Positions 42,258 through 50,302 of a stretch of 64,000 bases of DNA are shown in pieces. A model generated the notes under the pieces. That model was not told the origin of the DNA and did not search any database. It worked only from the letters and a program-made list of their open reading frames with translations. This DNA is from Roseiarcus sp049509635. GTDB taxonomy: Bacteria; Pseudomonadota; Alphaproteobacteria; Rhizobiales; Beijerinckiaceae. Both the position numbers and the translations under genes were made by a program. How positions within the stretch are numbered: position 1 is the first letter of the stretch; the number at the start of each line of letters is the position of its first letter. The stretch lies in contig JBEKZS010000001.1 in assembly GCA_049509635.1 (NCBI GenBank), positions 1-64,000 of the forward strand, in the 5' to 3' direction.

Positions 42258-42377
42258 CGCGCTCATTTCCCATCGCCCGCCAGTTCGGGATTTCTCATAC
42301 CCGAACGCGTTCGACCGGATAAGGCGCCACAGCGTCCGCAAGGAACCGCCCGCCCGGGCGAAATGCCGCAGCCCCGG

Positions 42378-42722
42378 CTATGCGGGCGCGAGATCGAGCC
42401 AGAACCGCCCTTCGCGATCCTCGACCTCGACGATCCAGAGATCGGGATCGAAGGCGATCTCGCGCGTCAGCCGCGCCTCGACCTCGGACGGCGCGATCCA
42501 TTCGTCCTTGTGGGCGCGCGACCACAGCCGCTCGGCGCCGCGTTCGGCCAGCGCCGATTGCGGCGCCGGCGCGAACAGCGCGGCGCGTCCGTCGAGCCGG
42601 TCGATCTTCACGAATATGGCGCCGGCTTCGGCCGCGCCACGCCGCCGCAGAACTGCGGCCGCACCCTCGACCGCGCATCGCCTGATATAGGCGGCGACCC
42701 AGATGTCGGCGCGCAGGCGCAT
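42378..42722 (-). CDS. DUF1491 protein
   Basis: A 114-residue cytosolic protein of DUF1491, common in alphaproteobacteria. Family blocks: MRLRADIWVAAYIRRCAVEG, AIFVKIDRLDGRAALFAP, and FDPDLWIVEVEDREGRFWL. Function unknown. It lies five bases downstream of the peptidoglycan-binding-domain gene on the same strand, so both may be cotranscribed with the upstream sensor kinase. Confidence 0.9.
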   Translation of the reverse strand: MRLRADIWVAAYIRRCAVEGAAAVLRRRGAAEAGAIFVKIDRLDGRAALFAPAPQSALAERGAERLWSRAHKDEWIAPSEVEARLTREIAFDPDLWIVEVEDREGRFWLDLAPA

Positions 42723-42727
42723 CGGAA

Positions 42728-43366
42728 TCAGCGCGCGGCGGCGTTCGCCGCCGCGTTCAGCCGCTGAACGAGCCTCAGCGTGATCGCGCCCGACGCGGTC
42801 ATGCCGTGCGCGCGCTCGAACTGCGCGATCGCCTGGAGCGTCGAAGCGCCCGCCACGCCGTCGGGCTTGATCGGAAAGCCGAGCTTGACCAGGGCGTTCT
42901 GCGCCGCGAGGGTCAGATGCGCGCCGTCCCGGGCGGCGTCGCCGCGCAGCAGATCGCGGATCGGGTCGTCGCCGCGCAGGAGATCGCGGATCGGATCGCC
43001 GCCGCGCGCGGGCGAGAGCGGCGTCGCGCCGCCGAGCCCGGCCGGGCGGATCGGCGGCTGGACGACGGCCGGAGCGGCGTCGACGCCGGCGGCGGGCGCC
43101 GGCGGCGGGCGCTCGACCTCGGTCGCGGCGGGCGACGGCGCGGCGTAGGAGGGGGCGACACGTTTTTCGTTCTGCATGACGAGCGCATTGACCACGATGC
43201 CGGCGAGGATCGCCGCCAGCGCCGCGCCGGCGATGGTGCGCGCAGGCCGCGACAGCAGCGGGCGCAGGAGCGACGCGACGGCGCCGTCCGCGCCCTTGCG
43301 AACGGCGCGCCGCGCCGGGCGCGACAGAAGGGAATCGTTCCGCGAACGGGCGAGCGCTTCAGGCAA
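42728..43366 (-). CDS. Membrane protein with C-terminal peptidoglycan-binding domain
   Basis: A 212-residue protein with one membrane helix (TIAGAALAAILAGIVVNALV), a long proline/alanine-rich linker, and a PG_binding_1 domain at the C-terminus (LTLAAQNALVKLGFPIKPDG, then VAGASTLQAIAQFERAHGM). The linker holds two copies of DPIRDLLRG, encoded by a 30-bp tandem repeat (42938-42997). The TTG at 43366 overlaps the kinase stop and is my choice, since no ATG lies nearby; a longer frame is a shadow. It may anchor to peptidoglycan from the inner membrane; the kinase link is inferred from overlap. Confidence 0.7.
   Translation of the reverse strand: MPEALARSRNDSLLSRPARRAVRKGADGAVASLLRPLLSRPARTIAGAALAAILAGIVVNALVMQNEKRVAPSYAAPSPAATEVERPPPAPAAGVDAAPAVVQPPIRPAGLGGATPLSPARGGDPIRDLLRGDDPIRDLLRGDAARDGAHLTLAAQNALVKLGFPIKPDGVAGASTLQAIAQFERAHGMTASGAITLRLVQRLNAAANAAAR
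42938..42997 (-). repeat. Tandem 30-bp repeat within the peptidoglycan-binding-domain gene
   Basis: Two head-to-tail 30-bp units (42938-42967 and 42968-42997) differ at two positions. They encode the repeated decapeptide GDDPIRDLLR/GGDPIRDLLR in the linker. Copy number may vary between strains by slippage. Confidence 0.7.
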
Positions 43367-44936
43367 TTCGCTTCTCTTTGTTGGCGCGGCGCTGTGCCGG
43401 GAGCGAAGCGGCGGCGGTGAGGGACACCGGCACGGGGCGACTGAGGCTCGACAGCGCCTCGATCGGAGCGGGCTTCGGATCGCTCGGCGCCTTGTCGCGA
43501 CAATCCAGCGGCAATCGAACCGCGATCCGCGTGCCCTGGGCGACGACGCTCTCGAGCAGGACGGATCCCCCGTGCAGCCCGACCAGCCCGCGCACCAGGG
43601 AAAGGCCGAGCCCGGTGCCCTCGAACATCCGGTCGTAGGACGACCGCGCCTGGAAGAACGGCTTGCCGAGCTTGGCGAAATGGCCGGGCGCAATGCCGAT
43701 GCCGGTGTCGTCGACGCAGACGACGAGGCAATCGGCCTCGATCCAGGCGCCGATGGTGACGCGCCCGCCGGGTTTGGTGAACTTGACCGCATTGGACAGG
43801 AGATTGATCACGATCTGCCGAAGGGAACGCTTGTCCGCGACGATCTGCCCCGGCGTCTCGAGGGGCGCCTGGATCAGCGTCACGCCGCCCTCGTCCGCCT
43901 TGAGCCGCAGCATATCGCAACATGACGCGATCAGGGGTCCGACTTCGAACGGCTCCGGCGTGATCGCAAATCGTCCCGCCTCGATCTTCGACATGTCGAG
44001 GATCATGTTGACGACGGACAGCAGATGCTCGGCCGAATCGTGGATGATGCCGGCGTATTCGCGCTGCTTCTCGGCGTCGCGCGGCGCGAGCTCGGTGCTG
44101 CCGAGTATTTCCGAAAAGCCGATGATCGCGTTCAGCGGCGTGCGCAACTCATGGCTCACGTTGGCGAGCAGGCGGTCGGTCCACGACCGTTCGCCGTCGC
44201 CATCGGCGCCATCGGCGCGTCTGAAGGCGTCGACCTCTCCCCCGACATTATCGACGAGGCAGACGACGGCGGTTCCAGCCGGCTCGCCGGCGCCGCCCGC
44301 GGGAGCCAGGCAGCGGCGGATGCGCAGCGCCGCCGCGGCGAACACCGGCTCGTCGAAATCGTGGCCGCCCTGGAAGCGCAGCCCGCTGCGCAGTTTCAGA
44401 TTGATCGCGATCGCGCCATCCCGCCGCAGGGCGGAGTCGACGGCGCGCAGGAACGAGGGGCGATCGCCGACATGGACGCGATCGAGAAAGCCGCGTCCGA
44501 ACAGATCCTCGGCGTCGAGCGCGAACAGTCCCCGCGCGTCGCCGCTGACCGACAGCACCGCCCCCGCGTGATCGACGCGCAGAACGAGATCGTCGTGATC
44601 GCACGCGACCGCGCGATTCGTGTTCGGCGCGGCGCGGCCGCGCCGGTCCGCCGCGCCCAGCTTCCAGCCGCCGACCGCGAGCGCCACGCCGTAGGGAGCT
44701 GCGGCGGCGAGCCCGGCCGCCAGCGCGCCGGACAGGCCGCCGCCAATATGGATCAGGCCGGCGCGCGCCATGCCGGCAAGCCCAAAGAGCGCCGATACCG
44801 CAAAAGCCGCGCCGAACCTGAACAGAAGGGAGAGCGCGAGCAACGGTCGACGCCGCGCGAACTCGGCCGCCGCGGGGGGCGGGCCGGACTGGATCCGACC
44901 CCCGACCCGCCGCCGGATGACGTTGAGAAATGACAC
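43359..44936 (-). CDS. PAS-containing sensor histidine kinase
   Basis: A 525-residue kinase with two N-terminal membrane segments (LLALSLLFRFGAAFAVSALF and GLSGALAAGLAAAAPYGVA), a PAS-like sensor (VLRVDHAGAVLSVSGDARGL), and a complete kinase core: H-box LLANVSHELRTPLNAIIGF, N-box INLLSNAVKFTKPGGRV, G1 VDDTGIGIAP, F-box KPFFQ and G2 GTGLGLSLVRGL. It resembles the PleC/DivJ-type cell-cycle kinases of alphaproteobacteria, but the cognate response regulator is not here and identity is uncertain. It has no receiver domain. The next gene on the strand, with a peptidoglycan-binding domain, overlaps its end. Confidence 0.85.
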   Translation of the reverse strand: MSFLNVIRRRVGGRIQSGPPPAAAEFARRRPLLALSLLFRFGAAFAVSALFGLAGMARAGLIHIGGGLSGALAAGLAAAAPYGVALAVGGWKLGAADRRGRAAPNTNRAVACDHDDLVLRVDHAGAVLSVSGDARGLFALDAEDLFGRGFLDRVHVGDRPSFLRAVDSALRRDGAIAINLKLRSGLRFQGGHDFDEPVFAAAALRIRRCLAPAGGAGEPAGTAVVCLVDNVGGEVDAFRRADGADGDGERSWTDRLLANVSHELRTPLNAIIGFSEILGSTELAPRDAEKQREYAGIIHDSAEHLLSVVNMILDMSKIEAGRFAITPEPFEVGPLIASCCDMLRLKADEGGVTLIQAPLETPGQIVADKRSLRQIVINLLSNAVKFTKPGGRVTIGAWIEADCLVVCVDDTGIGIAPGHFAKLGKPFFQARSSYDRMFEGTGLGLSLVRGLVGLHGGSVLLESVVAQGTRIAVRLPLDCRDKAPSDPKPAPIEALSSLSRPVPVSLTAAASLPAQRRANKEKRIA

Positions 44937-45255
44937 GAACGCGCTCCAGGATCGCCTGTCGATAGTGCGATGGAGACCGCAGAATTCCAGTCCAGCATTA
45001 AATCAACGCTAAGAATCTTCGAACGGAAGCGCGCCTCGAGCGAGGGCGGCGACGATCCGGGCTCCTGCCTTCCGACATGGTTGACAAAGCGTTGCGCGGC
45101 CATGACCGAGGGCGCAGGCCCGAAACCTTTATCAAGGATTAACCCGAAGCGGTAAATTCGACTCAAAATGTCGACGCGACGTTGGCGGCGCCATGCCTAC
45201 GATCCCTGTGTTGGTGGCGCCGCAGCGAGGCGCCCGGGCGACTCGAGGCACTCTC
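44937..45255. promoter_or_regulatory. Divergent region, sensor kinase / DUF5330 gene
   Basis: This 319-base gap lies between the sensor kinase (minus) and DUF5330 gene (plus). TTAA-N7-CTAA at 44998-45012 resembles the CtrA box TTAA-N7-TTAA with one mismatch. Further on, CCTTTATCAAGGATTAACCC and GGTAAATTCGAC (45125-45160) are AT-rich with a weak -10-like TAAATT. No gene is visible. Confidence 0.4.
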
Positions 45256-45597
45256 ATGATGTTTCTGCTCCGATCGGCGTTCTGGCTCAGCCTCGTCTAC
45301 GCGCACATGCCGCTCGACCAGGGCGAGGCGCTGCGCGCCCTCGACGAGACGCGCGGCGTCGCGCTGACGGGCGCGGCGAACGCGGTCGCCGCGGGCTGCA
45401 TGGCGGATCATGCGGCCTGCCGGGCCGTCCTGGGCGCGGCGGTCGGCGTCGCGGCCGCGCCGGGGGCTCCGCGGCCCGCGGGGCCGGAGCCCCACGCCGG
45501 TCGTGACGCGAAGGGCGGGCGGTCGTCGGTCAATTCGCTGAGCGCGACCGATCTGGCGACGCCCTGGCGCGGCCCCGCGGCCAGGTCGGGCGCCTGA
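45256..45597 (+). CDS. DUF5330 exported/membrane protein
   Basis: A 113-residue protein opening MMFLLRSAFWLSLVYAHMP, a hydrophobic segment that recalls the DUF5330 family of Hyphomicrobiales. The rest is alanine-rich with a pair of cysteines (AAGCMADHAACRA) and a C-terminal SLSATDLATPWRGP. Function unknown. A later start at 45193 would add an unrelated arginine-rich stretch, so ATG 45256 is chosen. It precedes sufE. Confidence 0.7.
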   Translation: MMFLLRSAFWLSLVYAHMPLDQGEALRALDETRGVALTGAANAVAAGCMADHAACRAVLGAAVGVAAAPGAPRPAGPEPHAGRDAKGGRSSVNSLSATDLATPWRGPAARSGA

Positions 45598-45671
45598 TTC
45601 TCGCCCCGCGCACTGGCGCGGCGCCGGCGCGACCCGATATAGAGAGCGCGACTTCGACGAGAGAGACCGCT

Positions 45672-46097
45672 CTGCCCAGCCTCGACGACATCCGCGGCGA
45701 CTTCGCCTTCCTCGAGGAATGGGAGGACCGCTATCGCTACATCCTCGACCTCGGCCGCACGCTCGAACCTTTGAGCGAGGCCGCGCACAACGACGCCAAC
45801 AAGGTGCGCGGCTGCGTCAGTCAGGTCTGGCTCGAGCTCGGCCGCGCCCGGAATTCGGCCGACGAGCCGGTCCTGCGCTATCGCGGCGACAGCGATTCGC
45901 ATCTGGTGCGCGGGCTGATCGCGATCGCGCTGGCGCTCTATTCGGATCGCACCGCGCGCGAGATCCTGTCGTCCGACGCTGCGGCGTTCTTCCGCGAACT
46001 CGGCCTGGAGCAGCATCTGACGCCGCAGCGCTCCAACGGCGTGCGCGCGATGATCGAGCGCATCCGCGCCGACGCCGCGGCCGCGCTGGCGGCCTGA
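45672..46097 (+). CDS. sufE: SufE family cysteine desulfuration protein
   Basis: SufE accepts sulfur from SufS for Fe-S cluster assembly. The 141-residue product has EEWEDRYRYILDLGRTLEPL and the catalytic cysteine in NKVRGCVSQVWLELG. No ATG, GTG or TTG lies in frame until TTG 45771, which would delete the conserved first 33 residues. A CTG at 45672, preceded by GAGAGA at spacing six to eight, opens the reading frame exactly where homologues begin (PSLDDIRGDFAFLEEW), so I infer a CTG start. If the base is a sequencing error, a nearby canonical start may exist. Confidence 0.85.
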   Translation: MPSLDDIRGDFAFLEEWEDRYRYILDLGRTLEPLSEAAHNDANKVRGCVSQVWLELGRARNSADEPVLRYRGDSDSHLVRGLIAIALALYSDRTAREILSSDAAAFFRELGLEQHLTPQRSNGVRAMIERIRADAAAALAA

Positions 46098-46226
46098 ACC
46101 GGGCGGACCGCGGGGCGAAAGGCTCGCGCAAGCCAGCGCGCGGATGGTCGCCGCGTCGCGCGCCGGGCCTCGCGCGCCGCCCGCAGCGGCTTCAACGGCC
46201 CGCTGCCGCCAACCGAGGACCGTCGG

Positions 46227-46448
46227 ATGCTCTTTGCCCTTCCCATCGTCGGCAAGGCCCTTGCCGGCTTCGCGGCCTCCGAGGCGAGCGCCGGCGTCGC
46301 GGAGGCGCGCACGGTCGGCGCGCGGACCGTCACGGCCGGCGCCGCGGCCGCCGATCCCGCCGATTTCGCGGTGACGCTCGACAATCTCGACCGCAAGGCC
46401 GCCCCGAAAGCCGCCCCCAACGGCCCGTTCGACCCCGCCAAAATCTGA
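46227..46448 (+). CDS. Possible small protein
   Basis: A 73-residue open frame with GAGG eight bases before its ATG. It opens MLFALPIVGKALAGFAASEA, is alanine-rich, and ends DLDRKAAPKAAPNGPFDPAKI (its last part). I recognise no family. It could be a small membrane-associated protein, but GC-rich shadows of this length are common; it is kept at low confidence because of the ribosome-binding site and because no other gene occupies the interval. Confidence 0.4.
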   Translation: MLFALPIVGKALAGFAASEASAGVAEARTVGARTVTAGAAAADPADFAVTLDNLDRKAAPKAAPNGPFDPAKI

Positions 46449-46526
46449 ACCGCGCGGCCGTGGATCGGACCGGGCGCCCGCGGGCGAGACGCGCGGCGCG
46501 GGTCGAAGCCTGGGCGGCTCCCGCTC

Positions 46527-46557
46527 GCCCGAGCGCTCGGGCGCTGCTTTTGCAGCG
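46527..46557 (+). terminator. Palindrome plus hairpin upstream of the pca operon
   Basis: A perfect 16-bp palindrome (46527-46542, GCCCGAGCGCTCGGGC) is followed by GCTGCTTTT, then a second hairpin (arms 46542-46547 and 46552-46557 around TTTT). It may stop transcription from upstream before the pca promoter, or serve as a binding site. Confidence 0.4.
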
Positions 46558-46592
46558 TCGCCGCCTTGCGACGCATGCGCCGGGACATTCGA

Positions 46593-46622
46593 TTGTCAGG
46601 GATCGCGCCGCTCTGCTATGAA
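46593..46622 (+). promoter_or_regulatory. Candidate sigma-70 promoter of pcaDCHGB
   Basis: TTGTCA (46593-46598) is followed after 18 bases by an extended -10, TGC-TATGAA (46614-46622). Transcription would start near 46630, about 20 bases before the pcaD ATG, with GGAGGA between. The usual PcaQ site seen in rhizobia (ATAACC-N4-GGTTAA) is not visible. Confidence 0.55.
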
Positions 46623-46647
46623 TCGCAGCGAAGCGGGAGGAGCCGAG

Positions 46648-47439
46648 ATGGCGTTTGCGCGCGCGAATGGCGGGGTCGTCCACTTCGCCGACGAAGGTCC
46701 GCGCGCCGCCCGCCCGATCGTGTTCGCCAATTCTCTGGGCACTGATTTCCGCATCTGGGACGAGGTCGCCCAGCCGCTGGCGCAGAGCGCGCGCGTCATC
46801 CGCTACGACAAGCGCGGGCACGGGCTTTCCGAGCTGAGGCCGGGCCCCGCCGCCATCGCCGATTTCGCGCTCGACCTCGCCGCTCTGCTCGACGGGCTCC
46901 AGGCGCGCGCGGCGCTGGTGGTCGGCCTGTCGATCGGCGGCATGATCGCCCAGGAGCTCTACCGGCTGCGTCCCGATCTGGTCGCCGCGCTCGTCCTGTG
47001 CGACACCGCCCATCGCATCGGCACGCCGGACTTCTGGGCGGCGCGGATCGGCGCGATCGAGGCCGGCGGCCTCGAATCGATCGCCGACGGGATCATGCAG
47101 CGGTGGTTCACCCCCGGCTATCGCGCGACCCGCGCCGACGCGCTGGCGGGCTGGCGCGCGATGCTGACCCGCACGCCGCAGGCGGGCTATCTGATCGCCT
47201 GCGGCGCGATCCGCGACGCGGATCTGACGCAGCACGCGAGGGCGATCCGCGCGCCGACGCTGTGCGTGGTGGGCGATCAGGACGGTTCGACCCCGGTCGA
47301 ACTGGTGCGCGAGCTCGCCGGGCTCGTCCCGGGTTCGAAATTCGAGATCGTCGCCGACGCCGGCCACATCCCCTGCATCGAGCGGCCGGCGGCCCTGCTC
47401 GGGCTGATCGAGGCCCATCGCAAGGCGTTCGCGCCATGA
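46648..47439 (+). CDS. pcaD: 3-oxoadipate enol-lactonase
   Basis: PcaD hydrolyses beta-ketoadipate enol-lactone in the protocatechuate branch. The 263-residue alpha/beta hydrolase has PIVFANSLGTDFRIWDEVA, RYDKRGHGLSE, the nucleophile elbow GLSIGGMIAQELY, LCVVGDQDGSTP and the histidine in DAGHIPCIERP. GGAGGA lies 7 bases upstream of ATG 46648; an earlier ATG (46618) overlaps the promoter. It is first of a tight pcaDCHGB operon, overlapping pcaC (ATGA). Confidence 0.93.
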   Translation: MAFARANGGVVHFADEGPRAARPIVFANSLGTDFRIWDEVAQPLAQSARVIRYDKRGHGLSELRPGPAAIADFALDLAALLDGLQARAALVVGLSIGGMIAQELYRLRPDLVAALVLCDTAHRIGTPDFWAARIGAIEAGGLESIADGIMQRWFTPGYRATRADALAGWRAMLTRTPQAGYLIACGAIRDADLTQHARAIRAPTLCVVGDQDGSTPVELVRELAGLVPGSKFEIVADAGHIPCIERPAALLGLIEAHRKAFAP

Positions 47440-47837
47440 GCGAGGCCGACAAGGGCAGTCGGTACCTCACCGGCTTGTCGACGCGGCGGGCGGTTCTCGG
47501 CGACGCGCATGTCGATCGCGCGTCCGCCGCGACGACGCCGTTCGACGAGCCGTTCCAGACCTTCATCACCGAAGGCGCCTGGGGATCGGTATGGTCGCGC
47601 CCGCAGCTCACCCGGCGCGAGCGCTCGATCGTGACGCTGGCGCTGCTCGCCGCGCTCGGCCATGACGAGGAGGTGGCGATGCACACACGCGCCACGCTCA
47701 ACACCGGGGCGACGCCGGAGGACATCCGGGAGGCGCTGTTGCACGTGGCGGTCTATGCGGGCGTGCCGGCGGCCAATCAGGCGTTCAAGATCGTCAAGAA
47801 GACCCTCGCCGAAATGGCCGAGGCCGCCGGGAAATAG
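47436..47837 (+). CDS. pcaC: 4-carboxymuconolactone decarboxylase
   Basis: PcaC decarboxylates gamma-carboxymuconolactone to the enol-lactone used by PcaD. The 133 residues match the CMD family: GSRYLTGLSTRRAVLGDAHV, FQTFITEGAWGSVWSRPQL, LTRRERSIVTLALLAALGHD, and GATPEDIREALLHVAVYAGV. The typical catalytic histidine (LLHVAVYAGVPA) is intact. Overlap with pcaD (ATGA) shows coupled translation. Separate from PcaD, unlike the fused PcaL of actinobacteria. Confidence 0.96.
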   Translation: MSEADKGSRYLTGLSTRRAVLGDAHVDRASAATTPFDEPFQTFITEGAWGSVWSRPQLTRRERSIVTLALLAALGHDEEVAMHTRATLNTGATPEDIREALLHVAVYAGVPAANQAFKIVKKTLAEMAEAAGK

Positions 47838-47860
47838 CGCGCGACGAAGGGGCGAGGCAG

Positions 47861-48586
47861 ATGGGCGATCAGGGTTCGTTCTATCAACGCGACCGCGGCT
47901 GGCATCCTCCCCCGCTGACCCCCCAGTACAAGACCTCGGTGCTGCGCTCGCCGACGCGCGCGCTGCTTTCGCTGGAGAACACGATTTCGGAGACGACCGG
48001 CCCCGTCTTCGGGCACGGCGTGATCGGGCAGTTCGACAACGACCTCATCCGCAACTGGGCCAGGACCGGCGACCCGATCGGACCACGCATCCTCGTCCAT
48101 GGCCGGGTGCTCGACGAGAACGGCCGCGGCGTGCCGGGCGCGCTGCTCGAATTCTGGCAGGCCAATGCGGGCGGGCGCTACCGCCACCAGAAGGAGAGCT
48201 ATATCGCCGCGCTGGATCCCAATTTCGGCGGTTGCGGGCGGACGATCGCCGACGAGCGCGGCGGCTATGAGTTCCGCACCATCAGGCCCGGCCCCTATCC
48301 CTGGCCCAACCGCGTGAACGACTGGCGGCCCGCCCACATCCACTTCTCGGTGTTCGGCCACGCCTTCGCGCAGCGGCTGATCACCCAGATGTATTTCGAG
48401 GGCGATCCGATGATCTGGCAGTGTCCGATCGTCATGGGCATTCCCGACCGGAGCGCGGTGGAGACGCTCGTCGCCGCGCTCGACCGGTCCGCCGCGCTGC
48501 ACATGGATGCGCTCGCCTACAAGTTCGATATCGTGCTGCGCGGGCGCCGCTCGACGCTGTTCGAGAACCGGATGGAGGGCAATTGA
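47861..48586 (+). CDS. pcaH: Protocatechuate 3,4-dioxygenase, beta subunit
   Basis: PcaH carries the ferric active site that opens protocatechuate between the hydroxyls. The 241 residues include FWQANAGGRYRHQKESY and PYPWPNRVNDWRPAHIHFSV. By alignment, the iron ligands are Y107, Y146, H159 and H161, all present. The N-terminal segment RSPTRALLSLENTISETTGP fits the beta subunit. It is followed with TGATG overlap by the alpha subunit gene, giving stoichiometric expression. Confidence 0.97.
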   Translation: MGDQGSFYQRDRGWHPPPLTPQYKTSVLRSPTRALLSLENTISETTGPVFGHGVIGQFDNDLIRNWARTGDPIGPRILVHGRVLDENGRGVPGALLEFWQANAGGRYRHQKESYIAALDPNFGGCGRTIADERGGYEFRTIRPGPYPWPNRVNDWRPAHIHFSVFGHAFAQRLITQMYFEGDPMIWQCPIVMGIPDRSAVETLVAALDRSAALHMDALAYKFDIVLRGRRSTLFENRMEGN

Positions 48587-49215
48587 TGGTCCAGCGCCTC
48601 GATCGCCTCAAGGAATCGCCGTCGCAGACGGCGGGGCCCTATATCCATATCGGGGCGACCCCCAATCACGCCGGGATCGAAATGTTCGGCAATGCCGGCG
48701 ATCTCGGCCGGACCATGATCGCTCCCGAGGCGAAAGGCGAACGCATCGTCATCATCGGCCATGTGTTCGACGGCGCCGGCGCGCCGCTGAGGGACGCGCT
48801 GGTCGAGATCTGGCAGGCCGACGCCGCCGGCCTCTACAACAGTCCGGCGGAAACGCGCGGCAAGGCGGATCCCGCCTTCGCCGGCTGGGGTCGGCAGCCG
48901 ACCGACGGGGTCACCGGGCTCTATCGTTTCGAAACGATCAAGCCCGGCCGCGCGCCGTTCGTCGACGGCCGCCTGATGGCGCCCCACGTCACGTTCTGGA
49001 TCGTCGCCCGCGGCATCAATCTCGGACTGCACACGCGGATGTATTTCTCCGACGAGGCGGTGGCGAACGCCGAGTGTCCGGCGCTCGCCCGCGTCGAGCA
49101 CCGGCATCGGATCGCCACGCTGATCGCCGCGCGCGGCGAGGAGCGGGGCCGGCCCGTCTACACGTTCGACATCCGGCTGCAGGGCGAGCAGGAAACGGTT
49201 TTCTTCGACGTCTGA
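48586..49215 (+). CDS. pcaG: Protocatechuate 3,4-dioxygenase, alpha subunit
   Basis: The alpha subunit of the intradiol dioxygenase, 209 residues. SPSQTAGPYIHIGATPNHAG is the family N-terminus; the middle has DALVEIWQADAAGLYNS, and FETIKPGRAPFVDGRLMAPH lacks the full set of iron ligands, as usual for the alpha subunit, while ARGINLGLHTRMYFSDEAVA follows. It overlaps pcaH by three bases and lies 10 bases from pcaB. Together they form the (alpha-beta-Fe)n enzyme. Confidence 0.96.
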   Translation: MVQRLDRLKESPSQTAGPYIHIGATPNHAGIEMFGNAGDLGRTMIAPEAKGERIVIIGHVFDGAGAPLRDALVEIWQADAAGLYNSPAETRGKADPAFAGWGRQPTDGVTGLYRFETIKPGRAPFVDGRLMAPHVTFWIVARGINLGLHTRMYFSDEAVANAECPALARVEHRHRIATLIAARGEERGRPVYTFDIRLQGEQETVFFDV

Positions 49216-49225
49216 CGGCGGGCCC

Positions 49226-50284
49226 ATGACCGTTTCCGCGTTCGACAGCCCGATCCTGTCGGCCCTCGTGAGCGACGCGGAAGTGGCGGCGCATTTCTCC
49301 GAGGCCGCCGACATCGGCGCCATGCTCGCCTTCGAGAGCGCGCTCGCGCGCGCGCAGGCCTCCGCGGGTCTCGTGCCCGCCGAAGCCGCCGCGCGGATCG
49401 CCGCCGTCTGCGAGGCCTTCATCCCCGACGCCGCGGCGCTCGCCGCGGGCGCCGCGCGCGACGGGGTCGTCGCGCCCGCGCTGGTCAGGCAGCTGCGCGC
49501 GCAGGTCGGCGCGCCGCACGACGCCCATGTCCATCGCGGCGCGACCAGCCAGGACGTCATCGACACCAGCCTCGTGCTCCGGCTGCGGCCGATCCTCGCC
49601 TTGCTGGACGGCCGGCTGCGCGCGCTCGTCGAATCGCTGCGCGCGCTGGAGGCGAGCCAGGGCGCGATTGCGCTGATGGGGCGCACCCGCATGCAGCGCG
49701 CCCTGCCGATCCGCGCCGCCGACAAGCTGCGCGGCTGGCGCGAGCCGCTGGAGCGCCATGTCGCGCGGCTCGGCGAGCTGCGCCCGCGCCTGCTCGTGGT
49801 CCAGTTCGGCGGCGCGGTCGGCGTACGCGGCGGACTCGACGGCAAGGGCGCGGCGATCGTCGCCGAACTCGCGCGGCTCCTGGGGCTCGGCGCGGGCCCG
49901 TGCTGGCAGGTCGAACGCGACGGGCTCGCCGAGCTCGCGTCCTGGACCTCGCTGGTCGCCGGCGCGCTCGGCAAGATCGGCGCGGATGTCGCGCTGATGG
50001 CGCAGAACGAGGTGGGCGAGGTCCGCCTCGCCGAGGGCGGCGGCTCCTCCGCCATGCCGCACAAGTCCAATCCGGTGCGCGCCGAAGTCCTGGTCGCGCT
50101 GGCGCGCTTCAACGCCGCCCTGCTCGGCGCGCAGCACCAGGCGCTGGTCCACGAGAACGAGCGTTCGGGCGCGGCCTGGACGCTCGAATGGCTGGTCCTG
50201 CCGCAGATGATCGCGGCGACCGGCGCCGCGCTGCGCCATGCCGGCGCGCTTTGTGCGGGGCTGACGTTCGTCGAGACGACGTGA
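49226..50284 (+). CDS. pcaB: 3-carboxy-cis,cis-muconate cycloisomerase
   Basis: PcaB cyclises 3-carboxymuconate to gamma-carboxymuconolactone, the substrate of PcaC. The 352 residues are of the fumarase/aspartase superfamily, with HRGATSQDVIDTSLVLRL, MGRTRMQRALPIRAADK and the signature GGSSAMPHKSNPVRAEV. It is shorter than the about 450-residue Pseudomonas enzyme and ends soon after the conserved core (ALCAGLTFVETT), as in the alphaproteobacterial form. Last gene of the operon, converging on folA. Confidence 0.92.
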   Translation: MTVSAFDSPILSALVSDAEVAAHFSEAADIGAMLAFESALARAQASAGLVPAEAAARIAAVCEAFIPDAAALAAGAARDGVVAPALVRQLRAQVGAPHDAHVHRGATSQDVIDTSLVLRLRPILALLDGRLRALVESLRALEASQGAIALMGRTRMQRALPIRAADKLRGWREPLERHVARLGELRPRLLVVQFGGAVGVRGGLDGKGAAIVAELARLLGLGAGPCWQVERDGLAELASWTSLVAGALGKIGADVALMAQNEVGEVRLAEGGGSSAMPHKSNPVRAEVLVALARFNAALLGAQHQALVHENERSGAAWTLEWLVLPQMIAATGAALRHAGALCAGLTFVETT

Positions 50285-50302
50285 CGGGGCGCGGCGCCGG
50301 CT

